In this document: positions 42,969 through 51,937 of the stretch, in pieces | Position numbering within the stretch: the first letter of the stretch is position 1 | How the letters are laid out: every line of letters begins with the position of its first letter | Origin: Thermovibrio sp. | GTDB taxonomy: Bacteria; Aquificota; Desulfurobacteriia; Desulfurobacteriales; Desulfurobacteriaceae | NCBI GenBank assembly: GCA_003978105.1 | Contig: QOAO01000009.1 | Coordinates: forward strand, 62,001-126,000 | Direction: 5' to 3' | Length of the DNA: 64,000 nucleotides | Notes under the pieces: model-generated | What the model saw: the letters and a program-made list of their open reading frames with translations, nothing else | Database searches by the model: none | What the model was told of the DNA's origin: nothing | Position numbers and translations under genes: made by a program

Positions 42969-43816
42969 TATCCCTTAACCCCTGTAACTACCCTCTCAAT
43001 TCCAGACAAGTCCCTGTAAGTTTTAATATCTTCAAATCCTGAACCTCTGAGTAAGTCCCTCACCTTCTCACTCTGGCCTATACCAACTTCTAAAGCCAAA
43101 AGTCCACTCCTTTTTAATTTCTCCGAGGACTGCTCAACTAACCTCTCAATTACCTCAAGTCCAGTTCTCCCTCCAAAGAGAGCTCCCGCAGGCTCAAACT
43201 TTAGAACCTCCCTTTCCAATTTGGGGTCGTTAACTGAAACGTAAGGGGGATTTGAAACGACAACATCTACAGAAAAGTCGATAGGGGAAAGTAGGTCCCC
43301 CTTTAAAAATTCAACCTTGAAACAACCCAACTTTTCCCTATTCTTCTCAGAAATTTCCAAAGCCTTCTTGGATATGTCTATTCCAAAGAATTTATGTCTC
43401 TCACCCGTTAACTTACAGAGCGTTAGGACGATGCACCCTGAACCTGTTCCGACATCAACAACCGTTAAACCCTCCTTATTCCTCAGAAACTCGAAAACAA
43501 CCTCAACTAAAAGCTCTGTTTCTGGTCTTGGAATGAGAACTCCCTTATCAACGAAAAACTCAAAACCAAAGAACTCCCTCTTCCCCGTTATGTAGGCAAC
43601 GGGCTCTCCCTTTGCCCTTCTGACTATCAACTTCCTGTAGTTTTCGACCTCATCCTCGGATAAGGGCCTTTCGAAGTTTGTGTAGAGCTCCACTCTACTC
43701 TTTAGTCCAAGTGAATGGACTAAGAGGAGCTCTGCGTCCAACCTCGGGGTTTTACTTCCTCTTTCCCTTAAAATTTCAGTAGCCCTTTTAACCAAGCTCC
43801 CAACAGTCCACTCCAT
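42968..43816 (-). CDS. prmC: peptide-release-factor glutamine methyltransferase PrmC
   Basis: PrmC methylates the GGQ glutamine of RF1/RF2. The N-terminal helical domain (about 1-85) is followed by a Rossmann methyltransferase domain with VVDVGTGSGCIVLTL and the diagnostic NPPYV catalytic motif. It is 282 aa. The usual neighbour prfA is absent. There is no Shine-Dalgarno before the ATG; a TATAAT stands nine bases upstream, pointing to a leaderless mRNA. It appears to head the long run down to cheY. Confidence 0.94.
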   Translation of the reverse strand: MEWTVGSLVKRATEILRERGSKTPRLDAELLLVHSLGLKSRVELYTNFERPLSEDEVENYRKLIVRRAKGEPVAYITGKREFFGFEFFVDKGVLIPRPETELLVEVVFEFLRNKEGLTVVDVGTGSGCIVLTLCKLTGERHKFFGIDISKKALEISEKNREKLGCFKVEFLKGDLLSPIDFSVDVVVSNPPYVSVNDPKLEREVLKFEPAGALFGGRTGLEVIERLVEQSSEKLKRSGLLALEVGIGQSEKVRDLLRGSGFEDIKTYRDLSGIERVVTGVKG

Positions 43817-43825
43817 AGCGGAGGA

Positions 43826-43831
43826 ATTATA
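43826..43831 (-). promoter_or_regulatory. candidate -10 of a leaderless promoter for prmC
   Basis: A perfect TATAAT on the minus strand ends nine bases before the prmC ATG, which would place the transcription start at or within a few bases of the A of the ATG. No -35 consensus is seen. The bases between the two divergent ATGs total only 35. Confidence 0.5.
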
Positions 43832-43838
43832 ACCTCTG

Positions 43839-43844
43839 TATAAT
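43839..43844 (+). promoter_or_regulatory. candidate -10 of a leaderless promoter for birA
   Basis: A perfect TATAAT on the plus strand ends seven bases before the birA ATG. Between them is TCCCTCC, the opposite of a ribosome-binding sequence. A start at about 43850-43852 would give a leaderless transcript. Confidence 0.5.
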
Positions 43845-43851
43845 TCCCTCC

Positions 43852-44541
43852 ATGAAAATTATCTACATTGACAGAACAGACTCAACAAACGAGGAAGCAA
43901 AGAGAGTTCCTTTTTGCCATGGCCTCTGTATAGTTGCAAGGGAGCAAGTGGATGGAAAGGGAAGAAGAGGTAGACGTTGGCTCTCAAAAAGGGACAAGGG
44001 ACTTTACGTTTCATTCGTCCTCGAGAGACCAAGCAGAAACTTTGGAATTTCAAGTTTGGCCTTCGGTTACTCAACACTTAAAGCCCTTCTAAGATTTGGA
44101 GATGGGTTCTACTTGAAGTGGCCAAACGACGTTTATATAAACGGAAAAAAGGTTGCCGGTGTTCTTCCAGAGCTCTGCAGGGACAGGTTGGTTGTAGGAA
44201 TAGGAATAAACCTAACGTACTCAAAGGAGGAACTCAGTAACTTCCCCGTTCTGGCAACATCGCTGAGTGTTGAAGGAATAGATTTTGATAGAGATAAGCT
44301 CCTATCACTTCTCCACGGTGAAGTTGTTAAAGTTCACAGTTTGCTAAAGGAGGGGAACTTTAGTATTGAGGAGTTCGAAAGGTACTGCCCTATGATTGGA
44401 AGGGAAGTTAAAGTGGTCGAGGAGGGGAACTCCTACGTCGGGAGAGCTCTTAAAGTTGATACTGATGGAGCTCTCATTGTTGAGACGGAGGAAGGTCTTA
44501 AGAAAGTGTTTGCAGCAGACGTTAGCGTGAGGGAGAGGTGA
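43852..44541 (+). CDS. birA: biotin--[acetyl-CoA-carboxylase] ligase (catalytic domain only)
   Basis: This enzyme activates biotin as biotinyl-AMP and attaches it to carboxylases. It is 229 aa. The catalytic domain has DSTNEEAKR, the adenylate loop GKGRRGRRW and KWPNDVYINGKKVAGVL, and a small C-terminal domain. There is no N-terminal winged helix, so it is not a transcriptional repressor. It is divergent from prmC and overlaps the HD-domain gene by 4 bases. Confidence 0.94.
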   Translation: MKIIYIDRTDSTNEEAKRVPFCHGLCIVAREQVDGKGRRGRRWLSKRDKGLYVSFVLERPSRNFGISSLAFGYSTLKALLRFGDGFYLKWPNDVYINGKKVAGVLPELCRDRLVVGIGINLTYSKEELSNFPVLATSLSVEGIDFDRDKLLSLLHGEVVKVHSLLKEGNFSIEEFERYCPMIGREVKVVEEGNSYVGRALKVDTDGALIVETEEGLKKVFAADVSVRER

Positions 44542-45209
44542 AAGAGATAGAGTTTCCAACTTACAGGGATTTGATGAAGGACAGGAGAATTCTCTACTAC
44601 ATTGAAAGGAGTGACTACTTCTTGGAGAGAATGGGATACACGGACCACGGAATAAAGCACGTCGGATGGGTTGCCGAAAAGGCAAGGTGGCTGCTTATAG
44701 AGATAACAGGAGATAGGAGGAAAGCAGAACTTTCAGGAGTAGCAGGTCTCCTCCACGATGTCGGTCACATTGTTTCGAGACACAATCACGCTCAGAGCAG
44801 TGCTCTTCTTGCTTTTCAGCTCTTAAAGGGAAAAGGTTACTTGGATGATGACCTAACAGAAATAACCTTTGCAATTGGAAATCACGAGGAGGAAACGGGA
44901 TTTCCCGTTACCGAGGTCTCCGCTGCCGTTGTTATTGCCGACAAGTCCCACGTCCACAGAACAAGGGTGAGAACCAGGAGAACAATTGGAGAGGACATTC
45001 ACGACAGGGTCAACTACGCAGTTCTGTACAGTAACCTTGAGGTTGATAAGGTAACGAGAACTGTAAAACTCATTCTCAAAATTGATACGAGAATTTCGGA
45101 CCTACTTGACTACTTCTCCATATTTCAGCCCCGAATGGAGATGTGCAGGAGGGCTACGGAGGTTTTTGGCTACAAATTCAGGCTCAGGATAAACGATACA
45201 GACCTTTAA
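44538..45209 (+). CDS. HD-domain phosphohydrolase, unknown substrate
   Basis: This 223-residue protein has an HD metal-binding pattern: HGIKHVGWVAEKA (His), GLLHDVGHIVSRHNH (the HD pair followed by further histidines), GNHEEETGF and a later VVIADKSHVHRTR aspartate. The extra histidine pairs suggest two metals. HD enzymes cleave phosphoester or nucleotide bonds; the substrate here is unknown. It starts at GTG overlapping birA and is followed by a 44-base gap before secD. Confidence 0.8.
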   Translation: MKEIEFPTYRDLMKDRRILYYIERSDYFLERMGYTDHGIKHVGWVAEKARWLLIEITGDRRKAELSGVAGLLHDVGHIVSRHNHAQSSALLAFQLLKGKGYLDDDLTEITFAIGNHEEETGFPVTEVSAAVVIADKSHVHRTRVRTRRTIGEDIHDRVNYAVLYSNLEVDKVTRTVKLILKIDTRISDLLDYFSIFQPRMEMCRRATEVFGYKFRLRINDTDL

Positions 45210-45253
45210 TTTTGTATTATTCATGGAGCAAAGTTTAAAGGTGAGGAGTTCTT

Positions 45254-46924
45254 ATGAAAAACCTTAAGTGGAAAATACTGTTCGTTCTGATAGTCCTATT
45301 AGGTACCCTCTATATTGATCTAACGAAGCCCATAAACTTAGGGCTTGACCTCAAAGGCGGTACCCACTTGGTTCTCCAGATTGATACGGAAAAAGCCCTT
45401 GAGAATGAGGTTTCAACGGCTCTGAGGGAGATTAAGAGGAGTTTGGAGGAGGAGAACATTCCCGTTGTATCCGCCGATAGGAGAAAAACAAACCTAGAGA
45501 TTTCCTTACTATCTCCCGACTACGTTAAACAGGCCGTTTCAAAAATAGAGGATGACTACTCAAATATGTTTAACATCAAGGTCAAGGGAAAGGAGATAGA
45601 GCTCTCACTTAAACCATCCTACAAGTCAAAGGAGATAGATAGGCTTGCAGAACAGGCCCTTGAAACGATAAGGAACAGAATAGACCAGTTGGGTGTAGCA
45701 GAACCTGTTATTGTTAGAAACGGAAAGGACAGGATTATTGTGGAGCTCCCTGGGGTTAAGAACCCAGAAAGGGCCAAGAAGGTAATTGGAAAGGTTGCAA
45801 ACCTTGAATTTAAGGAAGTGGTTGATACGGCAAGGAGTGTAGGGGAACTTATAACAAAGTTGGGAGGGACGGTTCCAGAAGGGGCGAGGATTGTTGTTAA
45901 ACCTTCACCATCGGGACCAACGTTCTACGAAGTCAAGAACGGAAAGGAGGAAAAACTTCCCTTCCACTCTCCTGAGGATGTGGTTAAGGCCTTCGGCGGA
46001 AAGGTACCGGATGACCAGCAGGTTTTAATTCAGGAAATTAAGAACAAATCTGGAAAGGTTGTAGCCTACAACTTCTTCATAGTTAAGAGAGAACCGATAC
46101 TGACCGGAGCTTACCTTAAGGATGCCTACCCGAGTAGGGACGAAAACGGTATGCCTGCAGTGAGCTTCGTCCTAAAACCTGAGGGAGCAAGGATATTTAA
46201 AGAATACACGGCGAAACACCTAGGAACGAGACTTGCAATCGTCCTTGACGGTAAAGTTCAGTCTGCTCCCGTAATAAGGAGCGCTATCGGTTCGAGGGGA
46301 CAGATAACGGGACAGTTTTCCTATCAAGAGGCAAGGGACCTATCTATAGTTTTAAGAGCTGGAGCTCTACCTGCACCTGTGAAAATTGTTGAGGAGACAA
46401 CAGTAGGACCATCCTTGGGTAAGGAGTCCGTTGAAAAAGGAATAAAGGCAGGAGTAGCAGGAATAGTTATTGTTATGCTGTTTATGCTCCTTAACTACAA
46501 GCTTGCCGGATTGGCCGCCGATTTAGCCCTCCTTATGAACGTAGTTCTCCTATGGTCCATGATGGTTCTTTTAGGAGCTACCTTAACTCTGCCAGGAATA
46601 GCTGGTTACATCTTAACCGTAGGTATGGCCGTTGATGCCAACGTAATCATATTCGAGAGAATAAAAGAGGAACTTAGAAAGGGAAGGAACCTTTTTTCCT
46701 CCGTTGAAGCAGGCTTTTCAAGAGCCTGGGGAACAATACTCGATGCCAACGTAACAACCTTAATTGCTGCAGCAGTTCTCTTTCAATTTGGAACAGGTCC
46801 TATAAAGGGTTTTGCCGTTACACTATCCTTAGGTATCCTGTCAAGTATGTTTACTGCTGTTTTCGTTACAAAGGTTATTCTTGACCTTATTGTTAAGTAC
46901 AAACCTAACCTATTCAAAATTTAG
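45254..46924 (+). CDS. secD: protein translocase subunit SecD
   Basis: SecD uses proton flow to pull translocating proteins into the periplasm with SecF. The N-terminal helix is followed by LDLKGGTHLVLQI, a large periplasmic P1 domain (about 40-370) and six membrane segments in total, with GTDANV-like VGMAVDANVIIFERIKEEL, the RND-family signature. It is 556 aa. GGTGAGGAG precedes the ATG. Confidence 0.97.
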   Translation: MKNLKWKILFVLIVLLGTLYIDLTKPINLGLDLKGGTHLVLQIDTEKALENEVSTALREIKRSLEEENIPVVSADRRKTNLEISLLSPDYVKQAVSKIEDDYSNMFNIKVKGKEIELSLKPSYKSKEIDRLAEQALETIRNRIDQLGVAEPVIVRNGKDRIIVELPGVKNPERAKKVIGKVANLEFKEVVDTARSVGELITKLGGTVPEGARIVVKPSPSGPTFYEVKNGKEEKLPFHSPEDVVKAFGGKVPDDQQVLIQEIKNKSGKVVAYNFFIVKREPILTGAYLKDAYPSRDENGMPAVSFVLKPEGARIFKEYTAKHLGTRLAIVLDGKVQSAPVIRSAIGSRGQITGQFSYQEARDLSIVLRAGALPAPVKIVEETTVGPSLGKESVEKGIKAGVAGIVIVMLFMLLNYKLAGLAADLALLMNVVLLWSMMVLLGATLTLPGIAGYILTVGMAVDANVIIFERIKEELRKGRNLFSSVEAGFSRAWGTILDANVTTLIAAAVLFQFGTGPIKGFAVTLSLGILSSMFTAVFVTKVILDLIVKYKPNLFKI

Positions 46925-46934
46925 GGAGTAGTAG

Positions 46935-47816
46935 ATGAAGAAAATTGGCTTTATAGGGAAAAGATACTTTGCCTATTTACTTTCACTGTCACTTATAGTA
47001 GGAAGCTGGCTCTACGGGATATTTATTGTTAAACCTAAGTTTGGAATAGACTTTACAGGGGGAGTTTTAGTTCAGGTAAGGATAGATGAAAAGGATATAA
47101 ATACGGAAAAAATCAGACAGGTCTTTAAGGGAAAGATTGAAGGAATTTTGGTTCAAAACATTGAGGGTAAAAATGAGTTTCTTATCAAAGCTCCTGCTAT
47201 AAAAGACCCTAATAAAACGGCTGATTTAATAAGGGAAGTCTTAAAAGAGAAATTTAAGGATAAAGTTGAAATAAGAAGAGTTGAAATGATAGGTCCTACA
47301 ATTGGTAAGGAGTTGAGGGAAAAGGGAATAATGGCCGTAATCTATGCCCTGATTGGTATTCTCATTTATGTTGCCTGGAGATTCGAGCCGATTTTTGCCT
47401 TTGGTGCAGTCCTTGCTTTGGTTCACGACGCTCTAGCAACAACGGGAGTATTTATGTCTGTAGGTAGGGAATTCAGTTTACCCGTTATTGCAGCTCTTCT
47501 AACGGTTATCGGTTACTCTATAAACGATACAATTGTTGTTTACGACAGAATCAGGGAAAATATGAAAGTTTTACTGAGAAGTAAGCCCTTTGAGGAAATT
47601 GTTAATGACAGTATAAACCAAACACTCTCAAGAACCTTAATAACATCTCTAACCACTCTATTTGTTGTTTTTTGTCTCTACATGTTTGGAGGAGGTGTAA
47701 TAAACGACTTTGCCTTCGTTCTCCTTGTAGGTATAACGGTAGGTACCTATTCCTCAATCTTTATTGCAAGTGCTTTGGTTGTTGATTGGTACAGATACGT
47801 TAAGAAGGAAAAATGA
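46935..47816 (+). CDS. secF: protein translocase subunit SecF
   Basis: SecF is the partner of SecD. It has GIDFTGGVLVQVRI at the start of its periplasmic domain, the membrane signature VIGYSINDTIVVYDRIREN and the LSRTLITSLTTL segment. It is 293 aa with six membrane helices. It lies 10 bases after secD and overlaps lptF by 4 bases. Confidence 0.97.
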   Translation: MKKIGFIGKRYFAYLLSLSLIVGSWLYGIFIVKPKFGIDFTGGVLVQVRIDEKDINTEKIRQVFKGKIEGILVQNIEGKNEFLIKAPAIKDPNKTADLIREVLKEKFKDKVEIRRVEMIGPTIGKELREKGIMAVIYALIGILIYVAWRFEPIFAFGAVLALVHDALATTGVFMSVGREFSLPVIAALLTVIGYSINDTIVVYDRIRENMKVLLRSKPFEEIVNDSINQTLSRTLITSLTTLFVVFCLYMFGGGVINDFAFVLLVGITVGTYSSIFIASALVVDWYRYVKKEK

Positions 47817-48892
47817 AGACTCTTTACAGGTACATTTTCTATGAACTGTTTAAAACGGTAATCTTCACCTTTTTACTGTTTCTATTTGTAATACTGATTG
47901 ATAGGGCCTCTCAAATAGCGGAAACTGTTATAGGTCAGGGAGTTTCTTTTACAGAGTTTCTCTCTGTTTTAGTAAAAACCCTTCCTGCCTTTTTTGGAGT
48001 TGTTATTTCTGTGTCCTTTGTGATTTCAGTCTTAATCGTATTTCTCCAGATGGAGAGCAACAATGAAATTACCGTTTTAAGGTCCTGCGGTGTCAGTATT
48101 AGCCAGATATCCATTCCCGTCCTTCTGTTAGGCATTCTCTTTTCACTCTTTTCTCTCTACTCTACGATGTACTTAGCTCCAAAAAGCAACGTTGCTGTTA
48201 AGAAGGAGATTGAGGAACTTGTAAAGAAGAAGCTAACTATGAGTATAACTCCAAAGAACTTCTCGTCAAACTTTCCTGGAGTTACGTTCTACGTGGATAG
48301 AATCTTTCCTAAACAGGGACTAATCGAAAACTTTATGGTCTCACTTGATAGAAAGGATAAATTCATAGTAATATTTGGAAGAGAAGGCGGTTTAAGGACT
48401 GAGAACAATACGGTTTTTTTGGACATCTACAACGGAACTGCTCAGGTTTTAAACTGGGAAAAGCCGGAGGAGTTTCAGTTTTTAAAGTTTAAAAACTATA
48501 CACTGGAGCTCTACAAGTTTTCCGAAGGCGAAAAGTTTGAAGCTAAAAAGTACAAAACGCTAAGCCAACTTTTAAAGAAAAGGGATTCCGAGAGTTTAAC
48601 AGAAATCCTAAAGAGGTTATCCTTATCCCTATCCTCCCTAATTGTGGGAATTCTGATTTTCTCAGTATCCGTTTCGCTTCCAAGGGGAGCTTACGGAATG
48701 GGAATTATCATAAGTCTAACTGTAATTGTTCTCTACTACGTTCTGTACGTTTTCTCAAAGAAGCTTGCTCTAAGCTCGAATTTTCCTCCTCTAACCCTTC
48801 TTCCGGATTTAGTATTCGGAGTTCTCTCCTCCATTTTTTACTACCTTGCAGTTAAGGAAAAAATTAGGATTTACGCAGGAACGAGATGGTAA
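47813..48892 (+). CDS. lptF: LPS export permease, LptF/LptG family (first)
   Basis: This is one of the two inner-membrane permeases of the Lpt complex that extracts lipopolysaccharide. It has six membrane helices: three N-terminal and three C-terminal (about 265-350). They surround a periplasmic beta-jellyroll (about 125-240, with FYVDRIFPKQGLIENFMVS). RYIFYELFKTVIFTFLLFLF and LRSCGVSISQI are family wording. It is 359 aa. The pair with the next gene is the standard arrangement; which is F and which is G is by order only. Confidence 0.88.
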   Translation: MKTLYRYIFYELFKTVIFTFLLFLFVILIDRASQIAETVIGQGVSFTEFLSVLVKTLPAFFGVVISVSFVISVLIVFLQMESNNEITVLRSCGVSISQISIPVLLLGILFSLFSLYSTMYLAPKSNVAVKKEIEELVKKKLTMSITPKNFSSNFPGVTFYVDRIFPKQGLIENFMVSLDRKDKFIVIFGREGGLRTENNTVFLDIYNGTAQVLNWEKPEEFQFLKFKNYTLELYKFSEGEKFEAKKYKTLSQLLKKRDSESLTEILKRLSLSLSSLIVGILIFSVSVSLPRGAYGMGIIISLTVIVLYYVLYVFSKKLALSSNFPPLTLLPDLVFGVLSSIFYYLAVKEKIRIYAGTRW

Positions 48893-49941
48893 AGATTTTA
48901 GATAGGTACGTTTTCTCTGAGGGGCTGAAGCTTCTGTTTTTGACACTGTTAACGTTTCTAACAATATTCGGAATAATAGACTTTGTGAGTCACATCAGTA
49001 TTTCAATGAAACTTGGACTTAAGTCTGAGCTCCAGTTCATATCTGGCAGGTTTCCACTTTACACCGTTAGAGTTTTACCTATAGCAGTTCTAATCTCAAC
49101 CGTGGTAACTCTCTCTCGATTTTCGTCAACGAGTGAACTAACGGTTATCAGGGCCCTCGGGATAAGTACCTATAGATTCTCAGTTCCTCTTTTCGTCTTG
49201 GCTCTTCTCTCCTCACTTTTCTCACTCCTCGTTCACGAGCTTTTTGTTCCAAAGGGGTTGAAGGTTTCCTCGGAAATTGAGAGAAAGATGGAAAGGGCTA
49301 GCCCTAAAGAGGCAAGTGAGGTCTGGTTTAAAAGTGGGAGTAGGAAATTCGTGTTTATAAGGAAGTTGGACGTAAAGGAGAGAAGGGGAAGGTGGGGAAG
49401 TGTTATAGAGGAGGAGAACTTTCAACCTACAAGGAGAATCGATGGAAGGGAGGTTTTCTATGAAGGTAACGGAGTTTGGAAGTTTAAAGACGTTTTTATA
49501 AGGGATTTAAATAAATTAAAAACTGAGAGGTTAAACGAACTTTCACTCAACTTAGGTGTTGATATTAAGGATTTAAAGTCGTCAGGAACACTGCCGGAGG
49601 CTAAGAGCTTAAGTGAGTTGTTTATAACCATTAAGAGGCTTGAAAGATTGGGTTATGATACGAGACAATTTCAGATGGAGCTCTATTCAAAATTAGCAAT
49701 ATCCCTCTATTCCTTGGTTGTAACCCTTATTGGAATACCCTTTGGTGTTTTTAATCCGAGGAACAGAAAAGGATACACGGTATTGATTGTAAGTACCCTA
49801 ATCGTTCTAATGTGGGTTACAACGTCGCTCTTTATAAGTTTAGGAAAGAGTGGAGCTCTGCCACCAATTTATGCATCCTTTGCTCCCTTAATTCTCTTCA
49901 CTTCACTAGGTCTTATACTCTTCGGAAGGGTTGAGACGTGA
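48886..49941 (+). CDS. lptG: LPS export permease, LptF/LptG family (second)
   Basis: This is the partner permease of the Lpt complex: DRYVFSEGLKLLFLTLLTFL at the start, ELTVIRALGIS after the second helix, a periplasmic jellyroll (about 130-220), then three C-terminal helices with GIPFGVFNPRNRKGY. It is 351 aa. It overlaps lptF by 7 bases and the endonuclease V gene by 4 bases. An intact LptF/G pair implies a true LPS-bearing outer membrane. Confidence 0.88.
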   Translation: MVKILDRYVFSEGLKLLFLTLLTFLTIFGIIDFVSHISISMKLGLKSELQFISGRFPLYTVRVLPIAVLISTVVTLSRFSSTSELTVIRALGISTYRFSVPLFVLALLSSLFSLLVHELFVPKGLKVSSEIERKMERASPKEASEVWFKSGSRKFVFIRKLDVKERRGRWGSVIEEENFQPTRRIDGREVFYEGNGVWKFKDVFIRDLNKLKTERLNELSLNLGVDIKDLKSSGTLPEAKSLSELFITIKRLERLGYDTRQFQMELYSKLAISLYSLVVTLIGIPFGVFNPRNRKGYTVLIVSTLIVLMWVTTSLFISLGKSGALPPIYASFAPLILFTSLGLILFGRVET

Positions 49942-50633
49942 GGTTTTCCTTCAAGAAGGCGGAGAGGGCTCAAAGGGAGCTCCTTAAAAAACTAAAACTC
50001 AGACCACTTGAAAAGGAGATAAAACTCATTGGAGGATGTGATTTAACCTTTATTGACCCTTATAAGAACCCAACAGTTGGAATTGGAGCATTTGTAATTC
50101 TCGAGTTTCCAAGTTTAAAAGTAGTTGAGAAAACTTATGACACAATGGAGGTAAAGGTTCCATACGTTCCGGGATTTCTGGCCTTCCGTGAGGTTCCACT
50201 TTTGGTCAAAACCTACTTAAAACTAAAAAATAAGCCTGATTTGGTGGTTATTGACGGACACGGAATAGCCCATCCAAGAAGGCTTGGAATAGCTACACAC
50301 TTTGGAATCGTTATGAACGTACCTACGATAGGGTGTGCAAAGAAGATTCTCCACGGAAAATTTGAGGAAGCCTGCGAAAAGGCAGGCTGCAGTTCACCTA
50401 TCGTTGATCCAAAAACTAAAGAAATTCTCGGATATGCCGTTAGGATGAGGGACAGAGTTAAACCCGTTTTTGTCTCTCCGGGAAATCTGATAACTCCTGA
50501 GGAGTCCCTTGAAATTGTTCTAAAACTTGGAAGGGGTTATAAGCTTCCTGAACCTACGAGACTTGCCCATAATTACCTTCAAAAAGTTAGAAAGGGTATA
50601 ATACAGCGCAAATTAGAAAGGACGGAGGAGTGA
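49938..50633 (+). CDS. nfi: endonuclease V (deaminated-base repair)
   Basis: Endonuclease V nicks DNA or RNA one base after inosine and other deaminated bases, a common load in thermophiles. The catalytic acids are placed as in the family: Asp35 in GGCDLTF, Glu85 in PYVPGFLAFREVP and Asp106 in VIDGHGIAHPRRLGIA. The wedge motif PYVPGF is intact. It is 231 aa. The GTG start overlaps the lptG stop. It is followed by ndk after one base. Confidence 0.95.
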   Translation: MRFSFKKAERAQRELLKKLKLRPLEKEIKLIGGCDLTFIDPYKNPTVGIGAFVILEFPSLKVVEKTYDTMEVKVPYVPGFLAFREVPLLVKTYLKLKNKPDLVVIDGHGIAHPRRLGIATHFGIVMNVPTIGCAKKILHGKFEEACEKAGCSSPIVDPKTKEILGYAVRMRDRVKPVFVSPGNLITPEESLEIVLKLGRGYKLPEPTRLAHNYLQKVRKGIIQRKLERTEE

Positions 50634-50634
50634 A

Positions 50635-51063
50635 ATGGCAGTTGAGAGGACTCTTGTAATTGTAAAACCCGATGCTGTTAAGAAGAATGCAGTTGGAGAC
50701 ATCGTTAGAATTCTACAGGAGAACGACTTGAAGCTCTTGGCAATTAAGATGGTTCACCTTTCAAAGGAACAGGCTAAAAAGTTTTACATAGTCCATAAGG
50801 AGAGACCATTTTACGATGAACTTACAGACTTCATGTCATCCGGCCCCTGTGTTCCTATGGTTCTTGAGGGAGAAAATGCGATAAGCAAAGTAAGGGAAAT
50901 CATAGGAGCTACAGACCCTGCCAAAGCTGCAGAAGGAACTATTAGGAAAAAGTACGGAACTGATGTTGGGAGAAACGCGGTTCATGCATCGGACTCTCCC
51001 GAATCTGCAAGCTACGAAATTCCCTTCTTCTTTAACCAACTTGAAATTCATGACCAGTACTAA
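50635..51063 (+). CDS. ndk: nucleoside diphosphate kinase
   Basis: Ndk balances nucleoside triphosphates using a phosphohistidine intermediate. The active-site histidine is in GRNAVHASDSPESA, and ERTLVIVKPDAVKKN is the start motif. It is 142 aa, a standard length. GGACGGAGG precedes the ATG. A hairpin begins within its stop codon. Confidence 0.97.
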   Translation: MAVERTLVIVKPDAVKKNAVGDIVRILQENDLKLLAIKMVHLSKEQAKKFYIVHKERPFYDELTDFMSSGPCVPMVLEGENAISKVREIIGATDPAKAAEGTIRKKYGTDVGRNAVHASDSPESASYEIPFFFNQLEIHDQY

Positions 51064-51080
51064 GGGGGTATTTCCCCCTT
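51062..51080 (+). terminator. hairpin overlapping the ndk stop codon
   Basis: AAGGGGG (51062-51068) pairs with CCCCCTT (51074-51080) across a TATTT loop, and the stem begins in the TAA stop of ndk. Only ATTAAACC follows, with no T-run, so it may attenuate or protect the mRNA end rather than fully terminate before the next gene at 51104. Confidence 0.45.
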
Positions 51081-51103
51081 ATTAAACCGATTTGGGAGAA
51101 TTT

Positions 51104-51928
51104 ATGGACGATAGTTTCAGTTTACTGGGACTGGACAAGGAGCTCTGTGAAAGGGCAGTTGATGAAGGAGAGGAAGTAACAGTTAAACATTACGTTTTTG
51201 ACGACCTATTGGATACATCAGAAAAGTTAACCTGTGGTCACTTAGAAGTTGATGAAAATTTTTCAATCTTTAATTACCTCTTAAAAAAGGAAAAACTATC
51301 CTTCTTTTCAAGGTCTGAAGAAATTCCCCTTGGCTGTTATGTAGGTTATAAGAATGGAAGTCTCTTTACCTTTGAGGACTTTAACTTTAAAATCCAATCG
51401 TTGGATGAGTTCACACTTTTGGTTGAGGCAATAGAGGTCACAACCGGCAACGCCTTTCACTTTGAACTCTGTAACTTGTGTCAACTTCCCGAGAAACTAT
51501 CAAGCGAAATGGACGTTGCCTTAACTATTTACTCAAACAGGGTAAAAAAACTTCCTCCCATCTCTCACTTTGACCAAGTAGTGGATGAAAATAGGGAGCT
51601 CCTAAAATTAGCTATAAAGGGAAACGAAAAAGCCAGAGAGAAATTGGAAAGGAGTTTAGGAGAGGAGGGAACAGTTAGACTTTTAAGGGAGTTTTTCCAA
51701 AAGCCTGAGGAACTCTTTGATACCTGCATTCTTTCAGATAGGGAAAACTACACAGTAATCGGAATAATTACCTCTGTATCAGAAATTGGCTTTGAAGGTA
51801 AATCCCTTTACTCTGTTGACCTCTTTTCTGAGGACTTAGAGCTGAAACTCCTTACTCCTGAATACCCTTTAAGTGAAGGAGACAGATTATTAGCAGTTGG
51901 TAAAATGTACGGCATGGCCGCTGTTTAG
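51104..51928 (+). CDS. hypothetical protein, unrecognised family
   Basis: This is a 274-residue acidic soluble protein. The ATG at 51104 follows GGGAG with six-base spacing; a TTG 12 bases earlier is less likely. It begins MDDSFSLLGLDKEL. Four cysteines lie in the first half in C-G-H and ELCNLC settings, which might bind metal, and a helical middle contains LLKLAIKGNEKAREKLERSLGEEGTV. The last 70 residues are strand-rich (YTVIGIITSVSEIGF and YSVDLFSEDLELKLL), suggestive of an OB-like fold. No known motif; no signal peptide or membrane helix. It lies between ndk and a FAH-family gene. Confidence 0.7.
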   Translation: MDDSFSLLGLDKELCERAVDEGEEVTVKHYVFDDLLDTSEKLTCGHLEVDENFSIFNYLLKKEKLSFFSRSEEIPLGCYVGYKNGSLFTFEDFNFKIQSLDEFTLLVEAIEVTTGNAFHFELCNLCQLPEKLSSEMDVALTIYSNRVKKLPPISHFDQVVDENRELLKLAIKGNEKAREKLERSLGEEGTVRLLREFFQKPEELFDTCILSDRENYTVIGIITSVSEIGFEGKSLYSVDLFSEDLELKLLTPEYPLSEGDRLLAVGKMYGMAAV

Positions 51929-51937
51929 GAGGGAAAG

